A DNA stretch of 42,562 bases. It comes from Candidatus Epulonipiscioides saccharophilum. GTDB lineage: Bacteria; Bacillota; Clostridia; Lachnospirales; Cellulosilyticaceae. Position 1 is the stretch's first letter. The number at the start of each line of letters is the position of its first letter. Below the pieces are notes generated by a model that made no database searches, had not been told where the DNA came from, and was given only the letters and a program-made list of their open reading frames with translations. Both the position numbers and the translations under genes were made by a program. Positions 1 to 9,757 of the stretch are shown here, piece by piece. Where the stretch lies: the NCBI GenBank assembly GCA_002007295.1, contig LNZM01000126.1:1-42562 (forward strand), given 5' to 3'.

Positions 1-330
1 CTACACGTAGTACAATCGACTTTTATTAAAGCCTCCTACCTCAAACGATTGATACCATAGGCTTACTGACGAAAGCCCTGCAGAAAAACATATAGTTAAA
101 CTGCCTTATATGGTACTAACTAAATTATTTAGAATAATTTAGCTTTTCTTCCCATTTGTTCTAAATTTCTTTATCTGCAAAATTGACAAGTGCCTTTGCT
201 ACATTATGATTTACATTTGTAACGAAACTATTTTCTTGTCCAGATACTTATATCATAAAAAAGAAAGTAAGGCAAGGAGTTTGGCAATTCCTCCCTACGC
301 CTAAAGGCGAGGGCTTCCTTGCCTAAGCTT
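1..330 (+). mobile_element. IS200/IS605-like element fragment (right-end-type hairpin, no transposase ORF visible), truncating the adjacent C5 methylase
   Basis: Terminal hairpin ggcaattcctccctacgcctaaaggcgagggcttccttgcc at ~283-322, typical of IS605-type right ends; ~155 bp (about 170-325) recur in inverted orientation at 42405-42562; non-coding; interrupts the methylase frame. Confidence 0.7.
120..142. repeat. Perfect 10-bp inverted repeat with 3-nt loop (CTAAATTATT-tag-AATAATTTAG)
   Basis: Read directly; followed by a T-rich tract on the + strand. Confidence 0.6.
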
Positions 331-642
331 GGTGAATATTAATTTACTACGTTCATCATCTGGATTCATTTTTCCAGCAACGGAAAAACCTTGACAAGGG
401 GGGCCACCAAATACAAGATCAACACCTCTAAACTCTTTTATCTTATCCAATACATTATTTATATCATCATTTATCATTAATGATTCAGGGTGATTTGCGA
501 AATAAGTATTAGCAGCCTCTTTTACTAATTCGTTAGCAAAAATAACTTTAATCCCTGCTTTTTTAAATCCTATATCCATTCCACCAGCACCTGTAAAAAG
601 AGATACTGCCGTTAATTGATTACTCACCAATAATTCCTCCAT
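301..642 (-). pseudogene. C5 cytosine-specific DNA methyltransferase, N-terminal fragment
   Basis: VSLFTGAGGMDIGFKKAG (SAM motif I) and GGPPCQGFS (catalytic PC motif); homology ends at DERSKLIF where the IS605-like end begins; the last ~10 residues are element-encoded. Confidence 0.88.
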
Positions 643-820
643 CTTTCGAATGAATTTTAAGAACTAAAGATTTGTTTTCCGAATCCAAAAATACATCGAA
701 TTTTGTTTTCCCTTTTTCAATCTGTAAGTTGGATAATATACTTTTAGGCAATCTAATGCGCATATCTTGTTGCAAAACATAAGTATCCAAATATATATTT
801 GACTCTTTCATTCTATACAT
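620..820 (-). CDS. Small AbrB/SpoVT-like DNA-binding protein, start overlapping/coupled with the methylase
   Basis: RIRLPKSILSNLQIEKGKTKFDVFLDSENKSLVLK resembles the AbrB swapped-hairpin pattern; 3' end overlaps the methylase start. Likely start at 811 (ATG AAA GAG) or 820. Confidence 0.5.
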   Translation of the reverse strand: MYRMKESNIYLDTYVLQQDMRIRLPKSILSNLQIEKGKTKFDVFLDSENKSLVLKIHSKDGGIIGE

Positions 821-831
821 CTCTCTTAAAA

Positions 832-862
832 TTAGTCTAATTATAAACTAATCTTAGACTAA
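832..862. promoter_or_regulatory. Candidate operator: inverted repeat TTAGTCTAA-N13-TTAGACTAA upstream of the AbrB-like/methylase pair
   Basis: Perfect 9-bp inverted repeat immediately 5' of the minus-strand ORF 620-820. Confidence 0.45.
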
Positions 863-875
863 AATCAACTAACTA

Positions 876-909
876 TAAAAAATAGAGTTGGGAAATTTTT
901 TATCCCAAC
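876..909 (-). terminator. Rho-independent terminator downstream of rlmD-like gene
   Basis: Minus strand GTTGGGA-taaaaaatt-TCCCAAC followed by a T-rich tract. Confidence 0.65.
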
Positions 910-951
910 CCTCAAGACCTATATTCGAAGCTCTTTTTACACTTTACTTCT

Positions 952-2277
952 TTATTTTGACATCAAAACAACTGTCTCAACATGCGATGTATAAGGAAAC
1001 ATGTCTACGGGTTGAACTGAATTGACTTTATATCCTTTTTCGCTTATAAACTTTACATCTCTAGCCAAGGTAGCCGGATCACAAGAAACGTATATTATTT
1101 TTGGAGGAGCATTATTAGTTATCTTATTTAAAAACTCCAAGTCACAACCCTTTCTTGGCGGATCTAAAACTATAAGATCGTATTTTTCATCTAACAACAA
1201 ATCTTCGGCCTTACCTAGTACAAACTGAACATTATCTATAGAGTTTATTTTGGCATTTTCTTTCGCATTGATAACAGCCTGCTTAACAATTTCTACACCG
1301 ACTACTTTTTTGGCTTTATCAGCTAAACAAAGAGCTATAGTGCCAATACCACAGTATGCGTCCAAAACATTTTCGGTCCCTTTTAAATCGGCCAAATCCT
1401 TTACTATAGAATAGAGTGCTTCGGTCTGGATAATATTTACTTGAAAAAACGAAAGTAAGGATATTTTAAACTTTAAGCCACAAATTGTTTCTGTGATATA
1501 ATCCCGACCGTAGGCTATAGTATTTTTTTCGGATAATATTACATTTCCTTTTTCTTTATTATGGTTTAAAACAATCCCTACTATATCTGACACCTTTTTA
1601 AGATTTTGAATTAAATCTTCTATATAGGGGATCGTTTTTCCATTAATCACTAAGCAAACTAATATTTCTTTTCGACTAGTTCTTATAACTAAATGTCGGA
1701 TTAACCCTTTATGAGTTTCTTCATTATATATCGAAATATTTTTACTTTCTAAAAAATTACGGACTATATTTATTATCTGAGCATTTCGGACATCATCAAT
1801 TAAACATTGATTTATATTTACTACGTTATGAGTTTTTAGAGCATAAAAACCTATATGACATTTGTCGCCTACTTTTCTAATTGGGTATTGAGCTTTATTT
1901 CTATAATGAAGAGGGTTGTCCATACCGACTGTAGGCTGAACATTGACATTTTGGATTTTACCTATTCTTTCTAAGCAATCTTTAACTTGCTTTTGCTTAT
2001 ATTTAAGTTGAAAATCATAATCTATATGTTGTACACTGCAGCCACCACATTTATCGGCTGAATTGCATTTGCCTTCTATTCTATATTGAGAAGGTTTAAC
2101 TATGTTAATTAGCTTTCCGATAGCATAATTTTTAGCCAACTTAATTATTTTAGTATTTACAATATCTTCGGTAACAGCATTTGGAATAAATACGGCCATA
2201 TTATCTACTCTGCCAATACCCCCTCCGGATTTATCTATATCTAATATTTCTATTTCATACTCTTGATTTTTTACCAT
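952..2277 (-). CDS. rlmD: 23S rRNA (uracil-C5)-methyltransferase RlmD/RumA (TrmA family)
   Basis: N-terminal TRAM-like region, Cys cluster CNSADKCGGC, VLDAYCGIGTIAL, VLDPPRKGC, IYVSCDPATLARD. Confidence 0.92.
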   Translation of the reverse strand: MVKNQEYEIEILDIDKSGGGIGRVDNMAVFIPNAVTEDIVNTKIIKLAKNYAIGKLINIVKPSQYRIEGKCNSADKCGGCSVQHIDYDFQLKYKQKQVKDCLERIGKIQNVNVQPTVGMDNPLHYRNKAQYPIRKVGDKCHIGFYALKTHNVVNINQCLIDDVRNAQIINIVRNFLESKNISIYNEETHKGLIRHLVIRTSRKEILVCLVINGKTIPYIEDLIQNLKKVSDIVGIVLNHNKEKGNVILSEKNTIAYGRDYITETICGLKFKISLLSFFQVNIIQTEALYSIVKDLADLKGTENVLDAYCGIGTIALCLADKAKKVVGVEIVKQAVINAKENAKINSIDNVQFVLGKAEDLLLDEKYDLIVLDPPRKGCDLEFLNKITNNAPPKIIYVSCDPATLARDVKFISEKGYKVNSVQPVDMFPYTSHVETVVLMSK

Positions 2278-2310
2278 TTTTATTCCTCATTCTTTTTATC
2301 GACTAAAATT

Positions 2311-2335
2311 AAAAAGGACACCGTATTAAGTGTCC
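2311..2335 (-). terminator. Terminator downstream of ftsZ
   Basis: GGACAC-ttaatacg-GTGTCC then TTTTT on the minus strand. Confidence 0.75.
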
Positions 2336-2341
2336 CAAAAT

Positions 2342-3472
2342 CTATCTTTTATTGGCATTCCTTAAAAATATTGGTATTTCTGGTGCACCTTCATAGGCTT
2401 GTCTTGGATGAGAATTAGTAGATGAGCGAGTCTCCATTTTTTTATAAGAATTAGAAGATCCGCCACCAACGCCACCTGTAGTTATTTTCTTATTTTCCAA
2501 TCTAACTGGTACGACTTCTTTATCCACAAATCCAGTTGCTATAACAGTTACTATTATGTTATCTTTCAATTCTTCATTGACAGACGTACCTAAAATTATT
2601 TCTGCATCCACATCAGCATCGTTCTGAACTAAACTGGCTCCTGCGTTTAATTCGGACATGGCCAACGTTGAGTCGCCTGTTATATTTATTAAGACTCCAC
2701 CCGCACCTTTTATTGTTGTATCTAATAATGGACTACTGGTTGCCTGCTTGATTGCTTCATCAACTCTATTTTCTCCGCTAGCCTGTCCTATACCCATGTG
2801 AGCAATACCTTTATCGCACATAATAGTCCTGACATCTGCAAAGTCCAGATTTATAATGCCCGGCTTTGTAATTAAATTTGTTATACCTCCAACCCCTTGT
2901 TGTAAAACAGAATCAGCTTTTCTAAACGCATCTTCAATAGTTGTATTTTTTTCTATTACATCTAATATTCTATCATTAGGAATTATAACTAAAGTATCAA
3001 CCGTTTTTATTAGTTCTTCTATTCCTCTTTCAGCGGTTGCCATACGCTTACGGCCTTCAAATGTAAACGGTTTGGTAACAACCCCAACGGTTAAAATTCC
3101 TTCATTTTTAGCAATGCTAGCAATAACCGGAGCCGCACCAGTACCCGTTCCACCGCCCATTCCAGCTGTTATAAAGAGCATGTCTGTGTCTTTTATGGCT
3201 TCGTATATCGCCTCCTGACTCTCTTCTGCTGCTTGCGTTCCTACATCCGGATTTGCCCCTGCTCCTAATCCTCTAGTAATCTTTTCTCCAATTTGGATTC
3301 TTGTATCTGCTTTAGATCTTTCTAAGGCTTGGTGATCTGTATTTACCGTAATAAATTCTACGCCCATTAGGCCTTCAGATATCATTCTATCTACTGCGTT
3401 ATTACCTCCTCCACCAACTCCAATAACTTTAATGCGTGCTTCTTGGCTTGCGCTTACATCATACATCTCCAT
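2342..3472 (-). CDS. ftsZ: Cell division protein FtsZ
   Basis: [31 protein letters not shown]-terminal IPIFLRN peptide. Confidence 0.98.
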   Translation of the reverse strand: MEMYDVSASQEARIKVIGVGGGGNNAVDRMISEGLMGVEFITVNTDHQALERSKADTRIQIGEKITRGLGAGANPDVGTQAAEESQEAIYEAIKDTDMLFITAGMGGGTGTGAAPVIASIAKNEGILTVGVVTKPFTFEGRKRMATAERGIEELIKTVDTLVIIPNDRILDVIEKNTTIEDAFRKADSVLQQGVGGITNLITKPGIINLDFADVRTIMCDKGIAHMGIGQASGENRVDEAIKQATSSPLLDTTIKGAGGVLINITGDSTLAMSELNAGASLVQNDADVDAEIILGTSVNEELKDNIIVTVIATGFVDKEVVPVRLENKKITTGGVGGGSSNSYKKMETRSSTNSHPRQAYEGAPEIPIFLRNANKR

Positions 3473-3476
3473 AATG

Positions 3477-4208
3477 TCACTTTATCCTTTCGTCTATTGT
3501 TAGTATAGCCTCGCCTAAATCTATATTTCTTAAATCTAAGATCCCAACACTATAATTCTTATATATTTTATCTAACCAATTCATCTTTCTATTTAGGTTA
3601 CTAATATCTCCAAGAATTATTTCTAATCTTTTTATCCTTAATGTAATATCGTCCAAATCTAATAAATTTATGCTATCTATTGATGAAGTCAATCCATAGG
3701 CCATAGCTGTTTGAGTAATAAGATCTAAAGTTAGAAGGGCATTATCATTAGACAAACTAATTTTCTCACCTACCAAAAATTTATCAACTTCTATTCCTTC
3801 TATTAAGGGCAAGTCAAAATTTGGGTGTGTTGACTCTGCTAATACTATAGCTTGATCATCTATTAACAGATATTTTTCTTTAAAAGGAATATATCCTAGC
3901 GGAGTTTTCTCAACTATGTCTAATATCAACATGTTTGGAAACTTTTTAGTTATTTTTAAGCTTTCAATAAAAGGTAAACTTTTCTTATATTTTTCCCATT
4001 TCTTATTTGAAATATTCAATATATGGGCGTTTTTTGTAATTCCTAAAACAATTTCTAAATCCTTTTGACTATAATGAGGTTGGCTAGAATAGCTTTTTAC
4101 ATTTATTTCTGTTATTTGAGCCTGCCATGTTGGCAATATAAAAATTACTAAACAAATAAAAATTATTCCTAAAGTTATCATTACGTTCTTTTGCATAATT
4201 TTCCTCAA
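3477..4208 (-). CDS. ftsQ: Cell division protein FtsQ/DivIB
   Basis: Single N-terminal TM, POTRA/FtsQ-like region ([28 protein letters not shown]), position next to ftsZ. Confidence 0.82.
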   Translation of the reverse strand: MRKIMQKNVMITLGIIFICLVIFILPTWQAQITEINVKSYSSQPHYSQKDLEIVLGITKNAHILNISNKKWEKYKKSLPFIESLKITKKFPNMLILDIVEKTPLGYIPFKEKYLLIDDQAIVLAESTHPNFDLPLIEGIEVDKFLVGEKISLSNDNALLTLDLITQTAMAYGLTSSIDSINLLDLDDITLRIKRLEIILGDISNLNRKMNWLDKIYKNYSVGILDLRNIDLGEAILTIDERIK

Positions 4209-5366
4209 TTAATCTATTTTCGAATACTTTGAAATATTAACTAAAATTCCTAATGATCCTAATAATACAATCAACGCTGTACCTCCATAACTAATTAACG
4301 GTAGCTGCATTCCTGTTGTTGGAAATGTATTTGTATTTACGGCCACGTTTATTATCACCTGAACTGCTATTAATCCGACTAACCCTACAGCGACTAATGA
4401 ACCAAACAAATCGTCAGCATTTATTGCTATTATTAATCCTCTTATAATCAATAGAGAATAGGTGATTAATACAACAATAGCTCCGACTAATCCAAGTTCT
4501 TCACAAATAACTGAGAAAATTATATCGTTATACGGTTCTGGTAAAAATCCTTGTTTCTGAATGCTCATCCCTAATCCTTGGCCAAACAATCCGCCTGCTC
4601 CTATAGCGTATAAGGATTGTATCGACTGATAGCCAGCTCCTGTTGCATCTATCCATGGATCTAGCCATACCCTAAATCTATTCAATCTATATTGGGGCCA
4701 AATTATTCCTATTATACCTGTTGTTTTTATATTTTTGTCTAAAGTGCTTGCTAAATATAAACTTATCCAAACTAAAGTTATACCACCTACTAAACCTAAT
4801 AAATAGTACCACTTTTTTTTGGTTACTGAAAACAGGATACACACGCCTACTAGACCAATAACTATTGCAGAGCTCATATTTTCAAATAGAACCAATATCG
4901 TAGGTACAGCTACAATAACAAACCCGGCAACAACCACCCAAAAATTATTTAATTTATTTTTAAAATGTACTATAAAAGATGAAATCATTATTATTGTTGC
5001 TATTTTTACTAATTCGGATGGCTGGATAGTTATTGGGCCGATATTGATCCATCTAACAGCACCGTTTCTGGCATGTCCGATAACAGGTAACAAAGCAACT
5101 AAAGCATTAGCACATATATAAATAAATGCAGCTACTCGAAGATTAGAAAAAATCCGATAATCTATATTAATTCCGATAAACAGCATTAAGCATATTCCAA
5201 ATACAGCAAAAATTGCTTGTTTTTTAGTAAATACAAATGGATCATCGTACATTATCAATGCATTATAGTTGCTTGCACTATAAACCATAAGTATACCAAA
5301 AAATACAATAATTATTATAATAACAACTAAAACAAGATCTATTTTATTTTCTTTCATATAATTCAC
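4209..5366 (-). CDS. FtsW/RodA/SpoVE family SEDS protein (copy 1)
   Basis: Polytopic; IGPITIQPSELVKIA, LFGQGLGMSIQKQGFLPEPYNDIIFSVICEELG, MQLPLISYGGTAL. Confidence 0.93.
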   Translation of the reverse strand: MNYMKENKIDLVLVVIIIIIVFFGILMVYSASNYNALIMYDDPFVFTKKQAIFAVFGICLMLFIGINIDYRIFSNLRVAAFIYICANALVALLPVIGHARNGAVRWINIGPITIQPSELVKIATIIMISSFIVHFKNKLNNFWVVVAGFVIVAVPTILVLFENMSSAIVIGLVGVCILFSVTKKKWYYLLGLVGGITLVWISLYLASTLDKNIKTTGIIGIIWPQYRLNRFRVWLDPWIDATGAGYQSIQSLYAIGAGGLFGQGLGMSIQKQGFLPEPYNDIIFSVICEELGLVGAIVVLITYSLLIIRGLIIAINADDLFGSLVAVGLVGLIAVQVIINVAVNTNTFPTTGMQLPLISYGGTALIVLLGSLGILVNISKYSKID

Positions 5367-5400
5367 CTTACTATTTTGATCGTTTTCTCTATTTTTTCCT

Positions 5401-5815
5401 AGTAAACATATAAATATGCAGTGTAAACAAAATTGGCCATCTCAATAATTAGAGAATGCTATCAATTATTAGAATAATTTTTCCTAGTCTACATAGAAAT
5501 ATTCCGTTTAAGCAAAATTTGCCATCTCAATAATTAGAGAATGCTATCAATTATTAGAATAATTTTTCCTAGTCTACATAGAAATATTCCGTTTAAACAA
5601 AATTGGCCATCTCAATAATTAGAGAATGCCATCAATTATTGGCGTAATTTTTTCTAGTCTACATAGAAATATTCAGTTTAAGCAAAATTGGCCCTCTCAA
5701 TCATTAGAGAAGGCTATCAATTATTAGAATAATTTTTCCTAGTAGACATAGAAATATTAAGTCTAAGCAAAATTGGCCCTCTCAATCATTAGAGAAGGCC
5801 ATCAATTATTATTGT
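5401..5815. repeat. 85-bp direct tandem repeats, ~5 units, between the two SEDS genes; unit related to the 3' end of the downstream-coordinate SEDS gene
   Basis: gcc(a/c)tctcaat(a/c)attagagaa... starts at 5436, 5521, 5606, 5691, 5776 (constant 85-bp spacing); last unit runs into the stop-codon end of CDS 5809-6966. Confidence 0.95.
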
Positions 5816-6966
5816 AATTTTTCAATTTTAGAATACTTTGAAATACTTAACAAAATTCCTAACGAGCCTAACAACACGACCAAAGCTGTACCACCATAAC
5901 TTATCATAGGCAGTTGCATTCCAGTTGTCGGGAAGGTATTTGTGTTTACCGCTACATTTATTAAAACTTGTACGGCTACTAATCCCACCAACCCGGTTGC
6001 TACTAAAGAGCCGAATAAATCATCTGCATTGATAGCAATCATAAGACCTCTAACAACGAAGAGCGCATATATTAGTAATACGCAGCTTGCACCTATTAGG
6101 CCGAGTTCTTCACAAATAACAGAAAAGATTATATCGTTATGAGGTTCGGGCAAGAAGCCTTGTTTTTGAATGCTACTGCCTAAACCTTGTCCAAACAATC
6201 CACCTGCTCCAATAGCATATAAGGATTGAATAGGTTGATAACCTACGTTTTGTGGATCAATCCAAGGATCTAACCACACCCTAAATCTATCTAAACGATA
6301 TTGTGGAAATACTATTCCAATTAATCCGGTTGTTTCTTGAGATCTTTGAGTTGTAGCAGCAAGATGAAGTCCTAACCAACCCATTCCCACTGCTCCAAGC
6401 AACCCGGCTACATAGTACCAAACATCTTTAGTAGCAACAAACATTATAAAAACTCCTGCTGCCCCTATTACTATGGCCGAACTCATATTTTCAAATAAAA
6501 CTAAGATAGCTGGTATTGCGATAATGGTAAATCCACATATTACTAGTGGCCATTTTTCTAGCTTATTTCTGTAATTCACTATAAAAGCTGACACCATTAT
6601 TATTGTTGCTATCTTCGCAAACTCGGATGGTTGGACTGTTATTGGCCCAATCATTATCCACCTAGTTGCTCCTTTACTTTCGTGTCCTATTAAAGGCAAT
6701 AACGCAACTAAAGCATTAGCGCCTATGTAGAGTGCCCCTGCTATTTTCATGTTCGAAAATATTCTATAATCTATCTTCGTACCTATCAATAGCATAGCGC
6801 AAATTCCTAAAATCGCAAATATACCTTGTTTTCTAGCTAGGCTAAATGGATCCCCATACATTACAAATGCATGATAGTTACTTGCACTATATACCATTAC
6901 TACTCCAAATAAGACAATTACTAAAATTAAAATCACTAGTACTATGTCTATTTTCTTATTTTTCAT
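5809..6966 (-). CDS. FtsW/RodA/SpoVE family SEDS protein (copy 2, paralog of 4209-5366)
   Basis: Same motifs; closely similar along the full length to copy 1. Confidence 0.93.
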   Translation of the reverse strand: MKNKKIDIVLVILILVIVLFGVVMVYSASNYHAFVMYGDPFSLARKQGIFAILGICAMLLIGTKIDYRIFSNMKIAGALYIGANALVALLPLIGHESKGATRWIMIGPITVQPSEFAKIATIIMVSAFIVNYRNKLEKWPLVICGFTIIAIPAILVLFENMSSAIVIGAAGVFIMFVATKDVWYYVAGLLGAVGMGWLGLHLAATTQRSQETTGLIGIVFPQYRLDRFRVWLDPWIDPQNVGYQPIQSLYAIGAGGLFGQGLGSSIQKQGFLPEPHNDIIFSVICEELGLIGASCVLLIYALFVVRGLMIAINADDLFGSLVATGLVGLVAVQVLINVAVNTNTFPTTGMQLPMISYGGTALVVLLGSLGILLSISKYSKIEKLQ

Positions 6967-6987
6967 CTGTTTTAATCCTCCTCAAAA

Positions 6988-8373
6988 CTAAGACTTATCA
7001 CTTAAATATTCATCTGTTTGAGTTTCTTCTAATGATAAGGCCATTTTCTTAAATATATCACCACGAACTTCGTAACTCGGAAACATATCCCAACTAGCAC
7101 ATGCTGGTGATAATAGAACGCATTCACCTTCTTCGGCTTCTTTATAGGCGGTTTTTATTGCCTGCTCAAATGTATCAAAAGCTTCATATTTATCAAAATT
7201 ATGTCTTTTACAAGTTTCTATTATTTGCTTTGTAGTTTCGCCTATTATATATATTTTAGCTACACGACCATCAAAGAGTTCTATCCATTCATCGAACTCA
7301 ACATGCTTATCTAATCCACCACCTATTAATCGGATTTTTGATCTCATGGCCATTAATCCGGGTATAGCCGCACCTATGTTTGTCGCTTTAGAGTCGTTGT
7401 AAAACTTTATTCCGGATACTGTATTAACATATTCTATACGATGTTCTACGCCCTTAAATTCTAGTAAAACTTTTCTTATTATTTCTCTTGATACCCCATA
7501 AGCTCTAGCTATCAATATAGTCGCTAAAGTATTTTGATAATTATGTTCACCTAAAATATTCAGTTCATCTATATGGCAAATATTAAATTTATCTCCCAGT
7601 GTATTGTCTACTAAATATCCATCCTTTAAATATGCACCATTATCAATAGGATCTTTCAAGCTAAATAATAATTCAGTTTTTCCAGTTTTGCCTATTAATT
7701 TATTCAACTCATCATCATCCTTGTTTAGAATAACTTTAGCTGTAGAATCTCCATTTTCAAAAATTCTATATTTTGCTACCATATAGTTTTCCATAGTGTC
7801 ATGTCTATTTAAATGATCTGGTGAAATATTGAGTATAGCAGAAATTTGGCAAGTCAGTTTGTCTATTGTTTCTAGTTGAAAACTACTAAGTTCTGCTATA
7901 ACTATACTATCATCGCTGGTATTTTCTACTTCTTCACTAAAAGCAAGACCGATATTTCCTACAATACAAGTTTTGGAATTATATTCCTGAAATATTTGAC
8001 CTAATAACGTTGTTGTTGTTGTCTTACCATTTGTTCCTGTTATACCTATTATTGGTGCCTTACAAAAGCTAGCAGCATATTCAAATTCACCTATAATCTT
8101 CACTTTATCTTTACGATAATATTCTACTATAGGGATATCAAGAGGAACACCAGGACTTATAATAATTTGATCGATATCCTGAATATACGGATTATTTTTT
8201 CCAAGAACAAGGTTTGCTCCTAAGTTTTTTAGGTTTTCTAGCATCAATTTTACGTCTTCGTTAAAATCATTAAAATCTTTGTCATCGTAAATATTAACTC
8301 TATGACCTGCTTTTATGGCCAACTTTGCTGCTCCAATTCCACTTCTTGCACACCCTATTACTAATATATTCAT
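6988..8373 (-). CDS. murD: UDP-N-acetylmuramoyl-L-alanine--D-glutamate ligase MurD
   Basis: GITGTNGKTTTTTLL, LSSFQLE, HRIEYV, FYNDSKATN. Start moved from 8400 to 8373 (MNILVIGCARSGIG) because GGAGG precedes that ATG. Confidence 0.95.
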   Translation of the reverse strand: MNILVIGCARSGIGAAKLAIKAGHRVNIYDDKDFNDFNEDVKLMLENLKNLGANLVLGKNNPYIQDIDQIIISPGVPLDIPIVEYYRKDKVKIIGEFEYAASFCKAPIIGITGTNGKTTTTTLLGQIFQEYNSKTCIVGNIGLAFSEEVENTSDDSIVIAELSSFQLETIDKLTCQISAILNISPDHLNRHDTMENYMVAKYRIFENGDSTAKVILNKDDDELNKLIGKTGKTELLFSLKDPIDNGAYLKDGYLVDNTLGDKFNICHIDELNILGEHNYQNTLATILIARAYGVSREIIRKVLLEFKGVEHRIEYVNTVSGIKFYNDSKATNIGAAIPGLMAMRSKIRLIGGGLDKHVEFDEWIELFDGRVAKIYIIGETTKQIIETCKRHNFDKYEAFDTFEQAIKTAYKEAEEGECVLLSPACASWDMFPSYEVRGDIFKKMALSLEETQTDEYLSDKS

Positions 8374-8469
8374 TAACGGCCTCCTTGAATAACCCCACAT
8401 TTACCATAACATAAATTAATATGATTAAAACTAATATTTTGTGTCGATATCTCATCTTATTTTTAATTT

Positions 8470-8559
8470 TTATTTATACTTATCTCGAGCTATTAAGTAA
8501 TATCCCAAAGTACAAATTACTATAGGTATAATAACAAATACTACAAGAAGACCCATCAT
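8470..8559 (-). CDS. 29-aa single-TM small protein MMGLLVVFVIIPIVICTLGYYLIARDKYK
   Basis: ATG preceded by gaaaggggataaa (RBS-like); hydrophobic core with charged C-terminus; lies between mraY and murD; below the ORF-track length cutoff. Confidence 0.5.
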   Translation of the reverse strand: MMGLLVVFVIIPIVICTLGYYLIARDKYK

Positions 8560-8589
8560 TTTATCCCCTTTCAATTTTGCATATCAATT

Positions 8590-8906
8590 AAATTGCTACA
8601 AGAATCGATTAAACACATAAATACTGTTATGATAGCAAAAATGCTAACGACTTTTGTTTCTTTCCATCCAGATCACTCAAAATTGTGATGGATATTAAAT
8701 TGCCACAATACCAATCAGGCACATAAATGCCATTATGATAGCAAAAATTCTAACAACTTTTATTTCTTTCCATCCAGATCACTCAAAATTGTGATGGATA
8801 TTAAATTGCTACAAGACCGATTAGGCACATAAATGCTGTTATGATAGCAAAAACGCTAACAACTTTTGTTTCTTTCCATCCAGATAGCTCAAAATGGTGA
8901 TGGATA
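8590..8906 (-). repeat. Tandem direct repeat: two degenerate copies of the mraY 3' end following the gene
   Basis: gctacaaga(..)gatta.. / gccacaatacc.. / gctacaagaccgatt.. at 8595, 8702 and 8808 (spacing 107, 106); one copy still reads E*SGWKEIKVVRIFAIIMAFMCLIGIVAI*. Confidence 0.95.
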
Positions 8907-9754
8907 GGAGCCATTTTAAATATTCTTTTATGAGTTGCTTTAAAATATCCTACTTGCATAATTACAGATAAGTTTTCTATTACATAAATAACGCCGACGA
9001 TTAAAATAAATAATGGCATTTTTAACATAAAAGATATTGCTGCTACAAACCCACCCAAGGCTAAAGAACCAGTATCACCCATAAAAACTCTTGCAGGATA
9101 AGAGTTAAATAATAAAAAGCCTAATAAACTTCCAGCTACGGCCGCTGCAAAAACATCCGCTCCACTTTTATACGCACACGCCACGACAGCAAAAAAAGTT
9201 GCGATTATTACTGTTACACTTGCCGCCAATCCGTCTAATCCATCAGTTAAATTTACAGCATTAACTACTCCCAAAACCCCAAATATTAATAATGGATAAT
9301 ATAAGTATCCAAAGTCTATTAACATTCCATTACTAAATGGTATTAATACTTTTGTATCCATCCCAATATAAAATCTTAATAAATAGCCGAATATTACTGT
9401 TATAATCAACTGTAGGACCAATTTTTGTATGGCTGTTAATCCTAGTGAACGTTTTTTTACTACCTTTATATAATCGTCTAAAAATCCTACAAAACCAAAT
9501 CCAACTGTAATAAATAATATGCTTTGTAATTCTTTATTATCCTTAAAAAATAATGTACTCGTTATAAGTATACTAGTTAAAATTATTATTCCTCCCATTG
9601 TTGGAGTTCCTGCTTTTTTCAAATGCTCTTGTGGACCATCATCACGTACATTTTGCCCAAATTTTAATCTATGCAGTAATGGAATTATAACCGGGCTTAC
9701 TACTATATTTAGCAAAAATGCTATTACAGCTGCGTAAATCATATCTCTATCCAT
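8801..9754 (-). CDS. mraY: Phospho-N-acetylmuramoyl-pentapeptide-transferase MraY
   Basis: GTPTMGGI, FLDDYIKV, NLTDGLDGLA, FMGDTGSLALGG, PIHHHFELSGWKETKVV. Confidence 0.97.
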   Translation of the reverse strand: MDRDMIYAAVIAFLLNIVVSPVIIPLLHRLKFGQNVRDDGPQEHLKKAGTPTMGGIIILTSILITSTLFFKDNKELQSILFITVGFGFVGFLDDYIKVVKKRSLGLTAIQKLVLQLIITVIFGYLLRFYIGMDTKVLIPFSNGMLIDFGYLYYPLLIFGVLGVVNAVNLTDGLDGLAASVTVIIATFFAVVACAYKSGADVFAAAVAGSLLGFLLFNSYPARVFMGDTGSLALGGFVAAISFMLKMPLFILIVGVIYVIENLSVIMQVGYFKATHKRIFKMAPIHHHFELSGWKETKVVSVFAIITAFMCLIGLVAI

Positions 9755-9757
9755 CTT

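Noticed and set aside
5401-5815. Possible CRISPR array (85-bp regular spacing)
   Set aside because: The whole 85-bp unit is conserved with no unique spacers; it is a direct tandem repeat related to the adjacent gene end.
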